A stretch of 64,000 nt of DNA, from the NCBI RefSeq assembly GCF_000429305.1, contig NZ_AUBP01000029.1, positions 32,001-96,000 on the forward strand, given 5' to 3'. The notes under the pieces are model-generated. The model did not search any database, was not told where the DNA came from, and was given only the letters and a program-made list of their open reading frames with translations. This DNA comes from Desulfovibrio inopinatus DSM 10711. GTDB lineage: Bacteria; Desulfobacterota; Desulfovibrionia; Desulfovibrionales; Desulfovibrionaceae. Below, piece by piece: positions 26,789 through 35,163 of this stretch; position 1 is the first letter of the stretch, and the number at the start of each line of letters is the position of its first letter. Both the position numbers and the translations under genes were made by a program.

Positions 26789-28606
26789 TTAGAGTTTCTC
26801 CCTGATGGACTCGTTGACATAACGGGTTCGCAGTTCTCCCGAGAGGAAACGCAAATTCAGCAAGGCTTTCTCCCGCTCGAGCTTTGCGCTCAAGAGATTC
26901 GCTTTCGCACCATTCAGCGCGTCTTGCTGACCGTATACTTGATCGAAACTGTATTCCCCAGCGTCATACATATACCTGGATCGTTCCAAGTTCAGCTGGG
27001 CCAGTTTAAGTTGCGTTTCATAGTATCCCAAATTGGAATTCGCCGTACCAAGTTGCGTAAAAGAATTCTGCAACGTGCTAATCAACTCATACTCCGTTGA
27101 TTTGGCCGAAGCATCGAGTTGTTCCAGTTTCTTGTATTGCCTAGCAACGTCGCGTCCTTTGGTCAGCCAATCCATAGGGAGCGTAAACGTCACAAAAGGA
27201 TACACTTGGTTTTCGGCTCCATCCTCGTACGCGCTACTATCAGAGAGCGTATCGAGTGACCGAATCCCGAAGTCAAAAGTAGGAACGAACTTCACATACG
27301 ACAAAGCGATATTCTTTTCTTGTAAATCGCGCTTCACTTTGACTTCACGCAAATCGTAGGAATTGCGCATGATCAATTCATCGGTGACTTCAAGGGGATC
27401 AAAGTTTTCGAGGACTTGATCCGCGGCGTTGTCGAGATTGAGTTTCAGTTTCTGAACAAAGGGAACGCCGATGATATATTTCAAATGATCAAGGATAACT
27501 CGATTTGCTGTCTTCAGCTTTTGTTCTTCGTTTCGCGCCAAATCGAGCTTGGTTTCGGCGATTTGTACATCAAGCTGACTCACATGGCCGAGGCCCTGCC
27601 GAGTTTTGTAATATTCGAGGTTGCGCAACGCATCGTTCTGCTTTGCTTTTGTCAGATCAAGCTGCTCTTTAAGCATGGCCAATTGAAGAAAGTCATTTCC
27701 AAGCGCCTTCAAGGCTTCTTCAATAACTTTCATGTGTTCGACCATGGCAAGCTTGGTATAGGCTCGACGGGTCTCAACCTCAAAGTAATTCAGTATCGGA
27801 TTGTACGAAAGCGTGGAAAACGTCAGGCTATACGGCTTTCGATTTTCCTCCTCGTTTTTGTCAACGAGCGCCGGCTGAGAGAAGTAGTAGGTGGTGACAA
27901 CTTGAAACGTCGGAATAAACTGAAAAAAAGCATCCTGTTCGTCGAGACGTTTCGTTTCAATTTCCAAAGCACTTTTGACGAGAAGTGGTGACTGTGTCAG
28001 GGCGACACGGACACACTCATTAAAGTCCGCCGGTTGCTTGATAGTGGAATACCGTACGGTTTTATCTGCCTCGGGATCTCTATCACGAATTTTCCCGTCA
28101 GTGACGAGTTCTACTTTACTTGTTTCCTCATCCGGATCGGACTTATTTGCCATGAATCGATTTTTTTTCTTTTCCGACGAGGAGGTCGATTTCACTTTGC
28201 TCTGCTTTTCCATATCGGCCTTGACCTCAGCTTCCATATCGGCCTTGGCATCAGCCAGGACTTCGGCATCCGAGTCCAATACGTCATCGGCAAGTTGCTT
28301 CGGTGTTTCGGGCTCACTCTTCGAAGTATCGGATTCATTCATGGTCGAGGGATCGACACGAGATGCAGCTTGAGGAGAGTTCGGGTCGATATCTCCCAAG
28401 TGCTTCAAAATATTTTTGGCAGAATAGCGATTGGCCGGATCCACGGAAAGATCAGACGCGACTGCCGGAGACAGCATACACACCGCGCCGACAGTGATAA
28501 GAGCGGCCATTATGCACCATATCGAAAGCGCAAAACGACCGTGTCGTTTTTCGACTCTTCGTGCTCCATTCGGGAAAACAGAAGGCTGCTGACCATGTTT
28601 CTTCAT
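26789..28606 (-). CDS. TolC-family outer-membrane protein with long charged N-terminal extension
   Basis: The 605-residue protein has a basic N-terminus and a signal-like helix (LSIWCIMAALITVGAVCMLS). About 150 acidic, Lys/Asp/Glu-rich residues follow, including a repeated DADAEVLADAKADMEAEVKA region. After this comes a TolC domain (FNECVRVALTQSPLLVKSAL and, late, YMYDAGEYSFDQVYGQQDAL). TolC proteins usually begin the channel soon after the signal peptide, so the extension is unusual. Its role may be contact with peptidoglycan or the adaptor. The gene sits between the ABC ATPase and adaptor genes and belongs to the exporter. Confidence 0.87.
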   Translation of the reverse strand: MKKHGQQPSVFPNGARRVEKRHGRFALSIWCIMAALITVGAVCMLSPAVASDLSVDPANRYSAKNILKHLGDIDPNSPQAASRVDPSTMNESDTSKSEPETPKQLADDVLDSDAEVLADAKADMEAEVKADMEKQSKVKSTSSSEKKKNRFMANKSDPDEETSKVELVTDGKIRDRDPEADKTVRYSTIKQPADFNECVRVALTQSPLLVKSALEIETKRLDEQDAFFQFIPTFQVVTTYYFSQPALVDKNEEENRKPYSLTFSTLSYNPILNYFEVETRRAYTKLAMVEHMKVIEEALKALGNDFLQLAMLKEQLDLTKAKQNDALRNLEYYKTRQGLGHVSQLDVQIAETKLDLARNEEQKLKTANRVILDHLKYIIGVPFVQKLKLNLDNAADQVLENFDPLEVTDELIMRNSYDLREVKVKRDLQEKNIALSYVKFVPTFDFGIRSLDTLSDSSAYEDGAENQVYPFVTFTLPMDWLTKGRDVARQYKKLEQLDASAKSTEYELISTLQNSFTQLGTANSNLGYYETQLKLAQLNLERSRYMYDAGEYSFDQVYGQQDALNGAKANLLSAKLEREKALLNLRFLSGELRTRYVNESIREKL

Positions 28607-28630
28607 GCAGATGTCTCCGCGTCGTTGGCG

Positions 28631-29380
28631 TTAGGCATGCCTGTATTCATTAAGAACCCCGTCCGCAAGAACACACTGCCGAGTACAACGTTCGGCAGTA
28701 GTAGCATCGTGGGTCACCACAATCATTGCGGTTTGGGAATCCTCTGTGATTTTGTTGAAAAAGTCCATTATCCGTTTGCTATTTTCCCGGTCAAGCTGCC
28801 CAGTCGGTTCGTCCGCCAAAATAAAAGCAGGACGATTGACCAGCGCTCGGGCAATGGCCACGCGTTGCTTCTCCCCACCGGACAGACGGTTGGAAGGCTG
28901 CCGAATGCGGTGTTCGAGATTGACCATATGCAGCGCTTCTTTAATCCGTGAAGAACGCTCACGCCGACGAACTCCAGCATATATCAACGGCAACTCCAAA
29001 TTTTCATACACCGTCGAATTGTCGAGCAAGTCACAGCTTTGAAAAACATATCCAATAGTTTCACGGCGAAAGATAGCCTGTTCGGATCGAGTCAAGGATA
29101 AAACATCGTGTCCGGCAACCGTGTAGCCTCCACTCGTCGGCTCTTGAAAAATGCCAAGAATAAACAACAAGGTCGATTTTCCCGAACCTGATGGCCCCAT
29201 GATTGCGACAATCTCACCGGCACAGACATCGAGGTTGATATCACGAAGCACGCTGATGCGATCATCACCAGTTTGATATTCTTTGGTGACATGGCTGACC
29301 TGAATAACAGGTGCTCCTTGTGTCGCCGCAGTCGAACCAAGGACCATATTGGCATTATACGGATGAAACTCACTACTCAT
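28631..29380 (-). CDS. ABC transporter ATP-binding protein, MacB/LolD type
   Basis: The 249-residue ATPase has Walker A IMGPSGSGKSTLLFILG, the Q-loop region IGYVFQSCDLLDNSTV, signature NRLSGGEKQRVAIARALVNR, Walker B AFILADEPTGQLD and the His switch VVTHDATTAERC. LADEPTG and the overall pattern place it with the MacB/LolD/FtsE group that powers mechanotransmission exporters. I chose the ATG at 29380, which overlaps the permease stop by eight bases (ATGAGTAG); the open frame extends upstream but has no family similarity there. It works with the FtsX-like permease encoded immediately upstream. Confidence 0.92.
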   Translation of the reverse strand: MSSEFHPYNANMVLGSTAATQGAPVIQVSHVTKEYQTGDDRISVLRDINLDVCAGEIVAIMGPSGSGKSTLLFILGIFQEPTSGGYTVAGHDVLSLTRSEQAIFRRETIGYVFQSCDLLDNSTVYENLELPLIYAGVRRRERSSRIKEALHMVNLEHRIRQPSNRLSGGEKQRVAIARALVNRPAFILADEPTGQLDRENSKRIMDFFNKITEDSQTAMIVVTHDATTAERCTRQCVLADGVLNEYRHA

Positions 29381-30623
29381 AACGCATAGCCTCCACGACC
29401 TGCATACGGCTGGCGCGGATGGACGGATACAGTCCTGAACCGATGCCGAGCAAAGCGGCAAATCCGAGCCCGAAGGCAAGACACAGCCAGAACAAACCCT
29501 CTGGAGGATGAGCCCCCAAGAGTCGACTCATATATTCCACACCGGCCCGTCCCAGAATAATACCAAAAACGGAAGCACCGACAGTCACAAAGAGAGCTTC
29601 AAATAAAAATTGAAGCAAGATATCGTTATCTTCTGCACCCATGGCTTTTTTCAAGCCGATCTCGCGCGTCCGGCTTGTGACCGCAGCCATCATAATGTTC
29701 CAAATACCAAAACCAGACAGAACCAGCGTTGCCCCAATGGATGCGTAAATAAACAACGACACCCACCAAAAAACACGCTGAACCTGTTTCAAAGGCTCCC
29801 AGGCAACGATAACCTGCAATCCTCGATCGGCTTGGTAAGTTTTAATGACATTGGGAAGAGCTTTGGCAATGGGCTCGACATCATCCCACGTTTCACACCG
29901 AATATACGCACTATACGGGGTGGATATTTGCTGGATACGAGCCTGTGCCGTTGGAAGTGGCAAAAATGCAAAGAGACTCTTATCCAGAGCGCGAACCCCA
30001 CCTAACACACCAATAACTTCATACAAATTATTATCAATATTAATCAGTTGCCCTATGGCTTGCTCATTTCCACCAAATATTCGCCGAGCAATATCCTGCC
30101 CGAGAACGACAACGCGACGCCCCTCGCGAACTTCTTCGGCCGTGAACAACCGTCCCACTTCTGCCGTAAAACTAAAGACATGCCAATAATCGGCTTCAAC
30201 ACCAAGAATATTGAAGCCAAAAACCTGGTCATGCCACGTTGTCACCGCTTGAGGCTTAAAGACGACCCGAGTGGTATCCATAACCCCAGGGATACGAGAA
30301 ATGGCCTCCATCGTATATTGCTGGAACCATTCCTGTGGTTGGTGGTTAATTCGTTCAAAACGGGCGTTCATGATGGTTGCGCCACCGAGCAAATCGAGAT
30401 CGTTGTTAAAATTCGATTTGAGGTCGCGCCCCATGGTGATAATGATGATCATACCGGCGGTACCAAGGGCAATGGCCGCCATAACACCGACATAACGGCG
30501 TCTTTTTCGCATAACGGCTCTAAAACTGACCAGAAGGAGGTCAGTTAGCCGCAACAACTTTGATCCGTCGCTATATCGGGAGCGATACGAAGCGCCGCTC
30601 GGGCGCCGCTGATTTCGAGACAT
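29373..30623 (-). CDS. ABC permease, MacB/FtsX type
   Basis: The 416-residue protein has one N-terminal transmembrane helix (VGVMAAIALGTAGMIIIITM) and a periplasmic domain of about 240 residues (VRVVVLGQDIARRIFGGN-like MacB_PCD pattern). Three C-terminal helices follow; between the first two lies a coupling segment, GIWNIMMAAVTSRTREIGLK. The tail YPSIRASRMQVVEAMRYE is characteristic of MacB. Family members extrude lipids, lipoproteins or peptides from the periplasmic side through an adaptor and TolC, without carrying substrate across the inner membrane themselves. All partners are encoded downstream, and an SPT-like enzyme gene lies upstream. Confidence 0.9.
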   Translation of the reverse strand: MSRNQRRPSGASYRSRYSDGSKLLRLTDLLLVSFRAVMRKRRRYVGVMAAIALGTAGMIIIITMGRDLKSNFNNDLDLLGGATIMNARFERINHQPQEWFQQYTMEAISRIPGVMDTTRVVFKPQAVTTWHDQVFGFNILGVEADYWHVFSFTAEVGRLFTAEEVREGRRVVVLGQDIARRIFGGNEQAIGQLINIDNNLYEVIGVLGGVRALDKSLFAFLPLPTAQARIQQISTPYSAYIRCETWDDVEPIAKALPNVIKTYQADRGLQVIVAWEPLKQVQRVFWWVSLFIYASIGATLVLSGFGIWNIMMAAVTSRTREIGLKKAMGAEDNDILLQFLFEALFVTVGASVFGIILGRAGVEYMSRLLGAHPPEGLFWLCLAFGLGFAALLGIGSGLYPSIRASRMQVVEAMRYE

Positions 30624-30723
30624 GGAATCCGTCTTGTTTTACATGTTGCCGAAAAAAGCACCGGCGGGACGCAGTCGGATGTTGTGATAGTAAATTGACG
30701 AGTCAATGACAAGCCTGGAGAGC

Positions 30724-30765
30724 ACCAGGCTGTCACAAACACCACGGTGCCCGAAGGCACCTGGT
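30724..30765 (-). other. mRNA hairpin between the SPT-like and permease genes
   Basis: On the minus strand GGTGCC-TTCG-GGCACC forms a UUCG-capped hairpin. A competing longer stem pairs ACCAGG with CCTGGT across 30724-30765. There is no T-run, so this could be a weak terminator, an attenuator or a stability element. The 205-base gap between the two genes is otherwise featureless. Confidence 0.45.
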
Positions 30766-30828
30766 TTCATGAGTCGTCAACCAGCGCATTCTGGTTACAC
30801 AACGGCTCCAAAGCGCAAAACGGAAACG

Positions 30829-32100
30829 TCACAGGTAGGATTGACGTCCTTTTCCATTCTCGGAATCCGACTTGGCGGCCTCGGCTTCATAGACTCCATC
30901 ACCGATGCGTACACGGAATTTGCGTGATAATTTATCAAGAACATCCAGGACATAGTCAAGCTGACGATCAGTATGCGTACTCATGTACGCTGTACGAATG
31001 AGTGCCTCACCACGGGGAACAGCTGGATAGATGGCTGGCAAGGCGAAAATTCCTTCATCAAAAAGTGCCTGTGAGAAAGCAAAAGCCACATCGTCAGGTC
31101 CGATGGTAATGGGAATAATGGGAGAATTGGATTCCGTAATCCGCAACCCAATATCTTTATATCCACGACGCATTTTGTCCGTAACAGCGTGAAGACGAGC
31201 AACTCGATCAGGCTCAACTTCGAGAACGTCAAGACACGCCAACACAGCCGCTGTATTGCCCGCGGGCAGTGCTGCCGAAAAAATCTGCGTCCTGGATTGA
31301 TGTCGAATATATTCAAGAACTTCTATATCATCCGAGGCAATAAAACCTCCAATGGATGCCATCGCTTTACTGAAGGTTCCCATGATAAAGTCCACTTTGT
31401 CGACGACGCCAAAGTGGACAGCCGTCCCTTGGCCGCGGTCGCCAAGCACTCCTAAACCATGAGCATCATCAAGATAAAAAATAAGATCAGGTTGTTGTTC
31501 TTTGATCTTGACGAGTTCCGCGAGATTGCAAATGTCACCGGACATGCTGAACACGCCTTCGGTGATGAGAAAAATATCGCCATCGGTCTTTTTGCCGTGA
31601 TTCTCTACGCGCTTCGACGCATGTGTCGCATCATTATGCGAGAACGACACCATTTTGGCTTTGGAGGCAAGAACGCCTTCGATAATGCTGGCGTGAGACT
31701 CTTTGTCGTAGACAACGAGATCATCACCACCGATAAGGCATTTGAGCGCGCCAAGATTGGCACTGAAACCGGTCACATGGACCACGGCTTTTTTCTTGCC
31801 GACGAATGCTGCCAAACGTTCTTCAAGCGCTTGGTGCAATTCCATATTTCCGCTCAGAAAACGTGATCCGCCCGGTCCTGTTCCCCATCGGTATACAGCC
31901 TGGGCGGAAGCATCCTTGACGCGAGGGTCGTGAGAGAGTCCAAGATAATCATTGGAACCAATCATGACCAAACGTTTTCCGGCCACTTCCACTTCCGTTC
32001 CCCAAGACTTTCCAACAGGCCGGAAATACGGAAACATTCCTTGCGCCTTAATTCCATCAGCAATGGTGGCGATTGCGCGACAACGATCCCTAAGCTTCAT
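30829..32100 (-). CDS. Alpha-oxoamine synthase, serine-palmitoyltransferase-like
   Basis: The 423-residue PLP enzyme has the alpha-oxoamine synthase pattern: GSNDYLGLSHDPRV, GTGPGGSRFLSGNMELHQAL, the stacking His in YDKESHASIIEG, LDDAHGLGVLGDRG, and the PLP lysine near residue 244 in GTFSKAMASIGGF. The family includes BioF, Kbl, HemA and serine palmitoyltransferase. The N-terminus (IKAQGMFPYFRPVGKSWGTE) resembles the GVYPYFR region of Bacteroides SPT more than BioF, and no other biotin gene is nearby. It starts a same-strand run with a MacB-type exporter and a GNAT acyltransferase. Condensation of serine with an acyl thioester is my inference. Confidence 0.85.
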   Translation of the reverse strand: MKLRDRCRAIATIADGIKAQGMFPYFRPVGKSWGTEVEVAGKRLVMIGSNDYLGLSHDPRVKDASAQAVYRWGTGPGGSRFLSGNMELHQALEERLAAFVGKKKAVVHVTGFSANLGALKCLIGGDDLVVYDKESHASIIEGVLASKAKMVSFSHNDATHASKRVENHGKKTDGDIFLITEGVFSMSGDICNLAELVKIKEQQPDLIFYLDDAHGLGVLGDRGQGTAVHFGVVDKVDFIMGTFSKAMASIGGFIASDDIEVLEYIRHQSRTQIFSAALPAGNTAAVLACLDVLEVEPDRVARLHAVTDKMRRGYKDIGLRITESNSPIIPITIGPDDVAFAFSQALFDEGIFALPAIYPAVPRGEALIRTAYMSTHTDRQLDYVLDVLDKLSRKFRVRIGDGVYEAEAAKSDSENGKGRQSYL

Positions 32101-32195
32101 GTTCGATGCTATTCCTTATCTCTCGTGTGAATCAACGCGGAGCACACTCGCTAAGTAGCCCCAGCGTAGACGGTATCTCCTCACTTTCAATCAAA

Positions 32196-32214
32196 CCAGA
32201 CTGAATGTGTCTGG
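32196..32214 (-). terminator. Weak hairpin downstream of thiE
   Basis: CCAGAC and GTCTGG pair around a seven-base loop, followed on the minus strand by TTTGATT. It lies about 160 bases past the thiE stop and within the region upstream of the SPT-like gene, so it may end the thi unit. The rest of 32101-32371 shows nothing clear. Confidence 0.35.
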
Positions 32215-32371
32215 AGGGAAAGCAAAAAGGAATTGATCCCACTACCCCACTTTCCCCGGCAATGCAACAGCAGAACATACCCCCTCTGGCAACCAGGAGT
32301 CGTACCGCACAACGTGATCATTGTTCTCTGTTATCACCAATACATGTCGTTCTCGTTGTTCGTCCCACGTA

Positions 32372-33013
32372 TCAGTTGGGGGGGCCCAAATCGACAGCGT
32401 CTCGCAACTGAGCGGACGCTTGAGCTGGAGAGCTTGCCGAACATATCGCCGATACAACAGCAACGCCTACCGCTCCGGCCCGAATAACTTCCGCAGCATT
32501 CGCGACCGTTATGCCTCCAATGCCGACCAACGGGAGATCGACACGTGTACGCATGTCAGCGAGCCCTTCGGGGCCAAGCGGTGTTTTCGCATCGGCTTTG
32601 GTCACGGTGGGGAACACAGGTCCTACTCCAAGGTAGTCCACTCCTAAACCAGTAGCTTCTATTGCCTGTTCAATGGTGTTCACGGACAACCCGACAATTT
32701 TTGAGGGCCCGATCCATTCACGCACAACAGAGACAGGCATATCATCTTGGCCGACATGAACACCGTCGGCATCGACGGCCAAGGCCACATCAAGACGATC
32801 GTTGATGACAAAAAGTGCACCGGCTTTGCTACAGACACTTTTGATTGCTCGGGCCAGCTCGACAAACGTGCGAGTGTCGCAGGACTTCTCCCGCAATTGA
32901 ACGACACCAGCTCCGCCAGCAACAGCTTGTCGCACAACATCCAAAACATCTCGTCCCAAACAACACGGTCGATCCGTGACAAGATATACACTATAATCGG
33001 GCGTCGGCTTCAT
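32372..33013 (-). CDS. thiE: Thiamine-phosphate synthase
   Basis: The 213-residue TIM-barrel enzyme shows the ThiE motifs VYLVTDRP, GGAGVVQLREKSCDTRTF, FVINDRLDVALAVDADGVHV with GQDDMP, DYLGVGPVFPTVTKADA and PLVGIGGITVANAAEVIRAG. It joins HMP pyrophosphate and thiazole phosphate to make thiamine phosphate in the cytoplasm. It follows thiM by 42 bases on the same strand, a usual salvage pair. The coding end contains a run of seven C just before the stop. Confidence 0.96.
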   Translation of the reverse strand: MKPTPDYSVYLVTDRPCCLGRDVLDVVRQAVAGGAGVVQLREKSCDTRTFVELARAIKSVCSKAGALFVINDRLDVALAVDADGVHVGQDDMPVSVVREWIGPSKIVGLSVNTIEQAIEATGLGVDYLGVGPVFPTVTKADAKTPLGPEGLADMRTRVDLPLVGIGGITVANAAEVIRAGAVGVAVVSAICSASSPAQASAQLRDAVDLGPPN

Positions 33014-33055
33014 CGTCGTTCTCTTTACGATATAAAAACACTATACAACATCGCT

Positions 33056-33853
33056 TTAGGCAATATGCAGATATGTTTCAATATCCTTTTTTGTTAATAC
33101 ATACAGGCTATCCAAGAACCGCACCTGAAACGAAGCCGGGCCGGCGACATTCTGTCCTGCCATCATGCCTGCCACACTCATCACAGCCATGGCATGAAAT
33201 GTTGCTGCAAAGGGATCAGGATTGACAGCCAAAAATGCTCCCACAATGGCAGTAGCCGTGCACCCCATGCCTGTCACCCGCGGCATAAGCTCATGCCCCC
33301 CGAAAATGCGGCGCAGAACATTCTTGCCAACAACGATATCTTCGGCACCACTCACGCAAACCACACAATCCAACACGCTGGATAAACTCCGTCCCGCTTC
33401 TGCAGCCTCACCTCCATCATAGAGACTATCCACTCCGCGTGAGGCTGCCGTTTGTCCGGCCAGACTCATAATTTCCGATGCATTCCCACGAATAACCGTC
33501 ATCGTCACCTTCTCCATGAGGTGACGAGCTGTTGCAGAACGATAATTCGTCGCTCCAACAGCAACAGGATCAAAAACGATGGGAACATGAGCGGTATTGG
33601 CGGCCATCCCCGCGGCGTTCATGCTTTCGACATATGATGATTCAGGCGTTCCCATATTGAGCACCACGGCTTGTGCCAAACCGGCCAACTCGGCGGCATC
33701 TTCAGCAGCATGACTCATGGCAGGGGACGCCCCGATAGCCAACAGGGCATTGGCCGTTAAATTCGTCACAACGTTGTTGGTGACACTCAAAACGAGGGGG
33801 CACCGCTCACGGATGCTGACCACATCCTTCCAAATCAATTCATAATGGCTCAT
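33056..33853 (-). CDS. thiM: Hydroxyethylthiazole kinase
   Basis: The 265-residue kinase has CPLVLSVTNNVVTNLTANAL, AIGASPAMSHAAEDAAEL, PIVFDPVAVGATNYR, TVIRGNASEIMSLAG and the phosphate-binding RVTGMGCTATAIVGAFLA. It phosphorylates 4-methyl-5-(2-hydroxyethyl)thiazole for thiamine salvage, feeding ThiE. I chose the ATG at 33853 (MSHYELIWKDVVSIRERCPL), which gives the normal family length; the frame is open for 33 more codons. No TPP riboswitch pattern (CTGAGA, then the ACCTGATCTGG region) is visible upstream. Confidence 0.95.
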   Translation of the reverse strand: MSHYELIWKDVVSIRERCPLVLSVTNNVVTNLTANALLAIGASPAMSHAAEDAAELAGLAQAVVLNMGTPESSYVESMNAAGMAANTAHVPIVFDPVAVGATNYRSATARHLMEKVTMTVIRGNASEIMSLAGQTAASRGVDSLYDGGEAAEAGRSLSSVLDCVVCVSGAEDIVVGKNVLRRIFGGHELMPRVTGMGCTATAIVGAFLAVNPDPFAATFHAMAVMSVAGMMAGQNVAGPASFQVRFLDSLYVLTKKDIETYLHIA

Positions 33854-33924
33854 GAGGGACTCGCTTGTTCTCAAGTGGAAAGAAAAAAAGAACATACTGC
33901 CAAGCGTCATTCGGGTAAAGTAAA

Positions 33925-35121
33925 AAGGGACAGGCAACTTTTCTTGACGCACATGCCAATGTGGTGCACACTCCGCTTGTTGCCCCGCTCACTTTTGCGA
34001 AGAGAATTCACATGCCTAGAATTGCTCGTCTTCTTGTCGATAATGAACCGTGCGTTTATCATGTCATGTCTCGCACGGCTCTTGATGGCTTTCCTTTAAA
34101 GGCTGCAGAAAAAGACCATCTCCTCCACATTCTTCAGCACTTCTCTCAGCTTTATTTTGTCGAAATCCTTGGTTTTTGCATCATGGGAAATCATTTTCAT
34201 CTCCTCACACGCGTTCATCCTGGCAGCACCATCAGTGATACAGAAATTTGTCGTCGCTACATGTCTCTCTATGGTCAAGATGCCGTTATTTCTCCAGCCA
34301 CCATTGAGCGTTGTCGACACAAGTGGGGAAGCCTCTCGGAATTGATGCGCGAGGTAAAACAATCCTTTTCCCGTTGGTACAACGCTCGCCACAAACGACG
34401 GGGTTATTTTTGGGGAGATCGCTTCAAAAGCGTTATCGTTCAAAACGGCGCAGCCTTAGTGCATTGTCTCGCCTACATTGATCTCAACCCCATACGAGCC
34501 GGAATCGTCAAAAGACCAGAGGATTATCGATGGAGTTCCATCGGATATCACCTTCAAACTCACCGTGCCGAAAAGTTTCTCAGTCTCAACTTCGGCATGG
34601 ACGACTGGGATATCGACTCCGTTAATGAACGCCTCCACCAGTATCGTCGCTTCCTCTATGAAACAGGAGCAATGGGATCGATCAAAGGGGCTTCCATCCC
34701 CGAAAGCATCCATCAACAAGCAAAACGTGATGGGTACGAATACACTCGAACCGATAGATTCCTTTATCGCACCCGATGGTTCACCGACAGTGGCATCATC
34801 GGAAGCAAGGAATTCATCCTTGCCCTCATAGCCAAACACCCTTCTCCAAGGGAGGCCAAACGTTCTCCACGACATATTGCCGAACTTGATTTCTACTCCA
34901 TGAAGCAACTCGCTGAAGAGTTGTAATCACACACAGTATTATTTTTAATAAGATATTCCCCTTTCCTCACGGTGCCCACGCACAAGAATATTCGAACGTC
35001 ATTCAGTCGTTTCTCTCTGTTTCAATATTAGCACGCCCACATACTGCGACCACTTTTGTCCCCCTGTTGTTGACCGTACCAGTCTTGTCTGTTCTGTTTT
35101 TACATAATTTGCCTGTCCCTT
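33925..35121. mobile_element. RAYT unit bounded by 13-bp inverted repeats
   Basis: AAGGGACAGGCAA at 33925-33937 is repeated in inverse orientation as TTGCCTGTCCCTT at 35109-35121, enclosing the REP-associated transposase gene with about 75 and 180 bases of margin. GGGACAGGC-type motifs are known to flank genes of this transposase class. A small hairpin CACAT-GCCA-ATGTG at about 33950 lies inside the left end. I see no target-site duplication. Confidence 0.65.
34012..34926 (+). CDS. REP-associated tyrosine transposase (Y1_Tnp, IS200-like)
   Basis: The 304-residue protein has the single-strand transposase motifs RLLVDNEPCVYHVMSRT, the HUH motif in LGFCIMGNHFHLLTRV, KQSFSRWYNARHKRRGYFWG with a candidate nucleophile Tyr, and AYIDLNPIRAGIVKRPEDYR with WSS following. 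RAYTs are domesticated relatives of IS200/IS605 enzymes that cut REP palindromes and usually occur as one copy per genome. The C-terminal 100 residues are an extra helical region. The start at 34012 gives the standard N-terminus MPRIARLLVDN. The gene lies within inverted GGGACAGGCAA repeats. Confidence 0.9.
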   Translation: MPRIARLLVDNEPCVYHVMSRTALDGFPLKAAEKDHLLHILQHFSQLYFVEILGFCIMGNHFHLLTRVHPGSTISDTEICRRYMSLYGQDAVISPATIERCRHKWGSLSELMREVKQSFSRWYNARHKRRGYFWGDRFKSVIVQNGAALVHCLAYIDLNPIRAGIVKRPEDYRWSSIGYHLQTHRAEKFLSLNFGMDDWDIDSVNERLHQYRRFLYETGAMGSIKGASIPESIHQQAKRDGYEYTRTDRFLYRTRWFTDSGIIGSKEFILALIAKHPSPREAKRSPRHIAELDFYSMKQLAEEL

Positions 35122-35163
35122 ATTTCTATTTGCCATTCTGTTGCCACGACTTATATTGCGGGC

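Noticed and set aside
28034-28951. Plus-strand frame of 305 codons
   Set aside because: It crosses antisense to the TolC-like and ABC ATPase genes; its translation has no family pattern.
32242-32463. 73-codon minus frame overlapping the end of thiE
   Set aside because: It reads out of frame through the thiE C-terminus and has no ribosome site.
33854-34011. TPP riboswitch upstream of thiM
   Set aside because: The conserved CTGAGA and ACCTGATCTGG elements are absent; the gap is filled by the RAYT left end.
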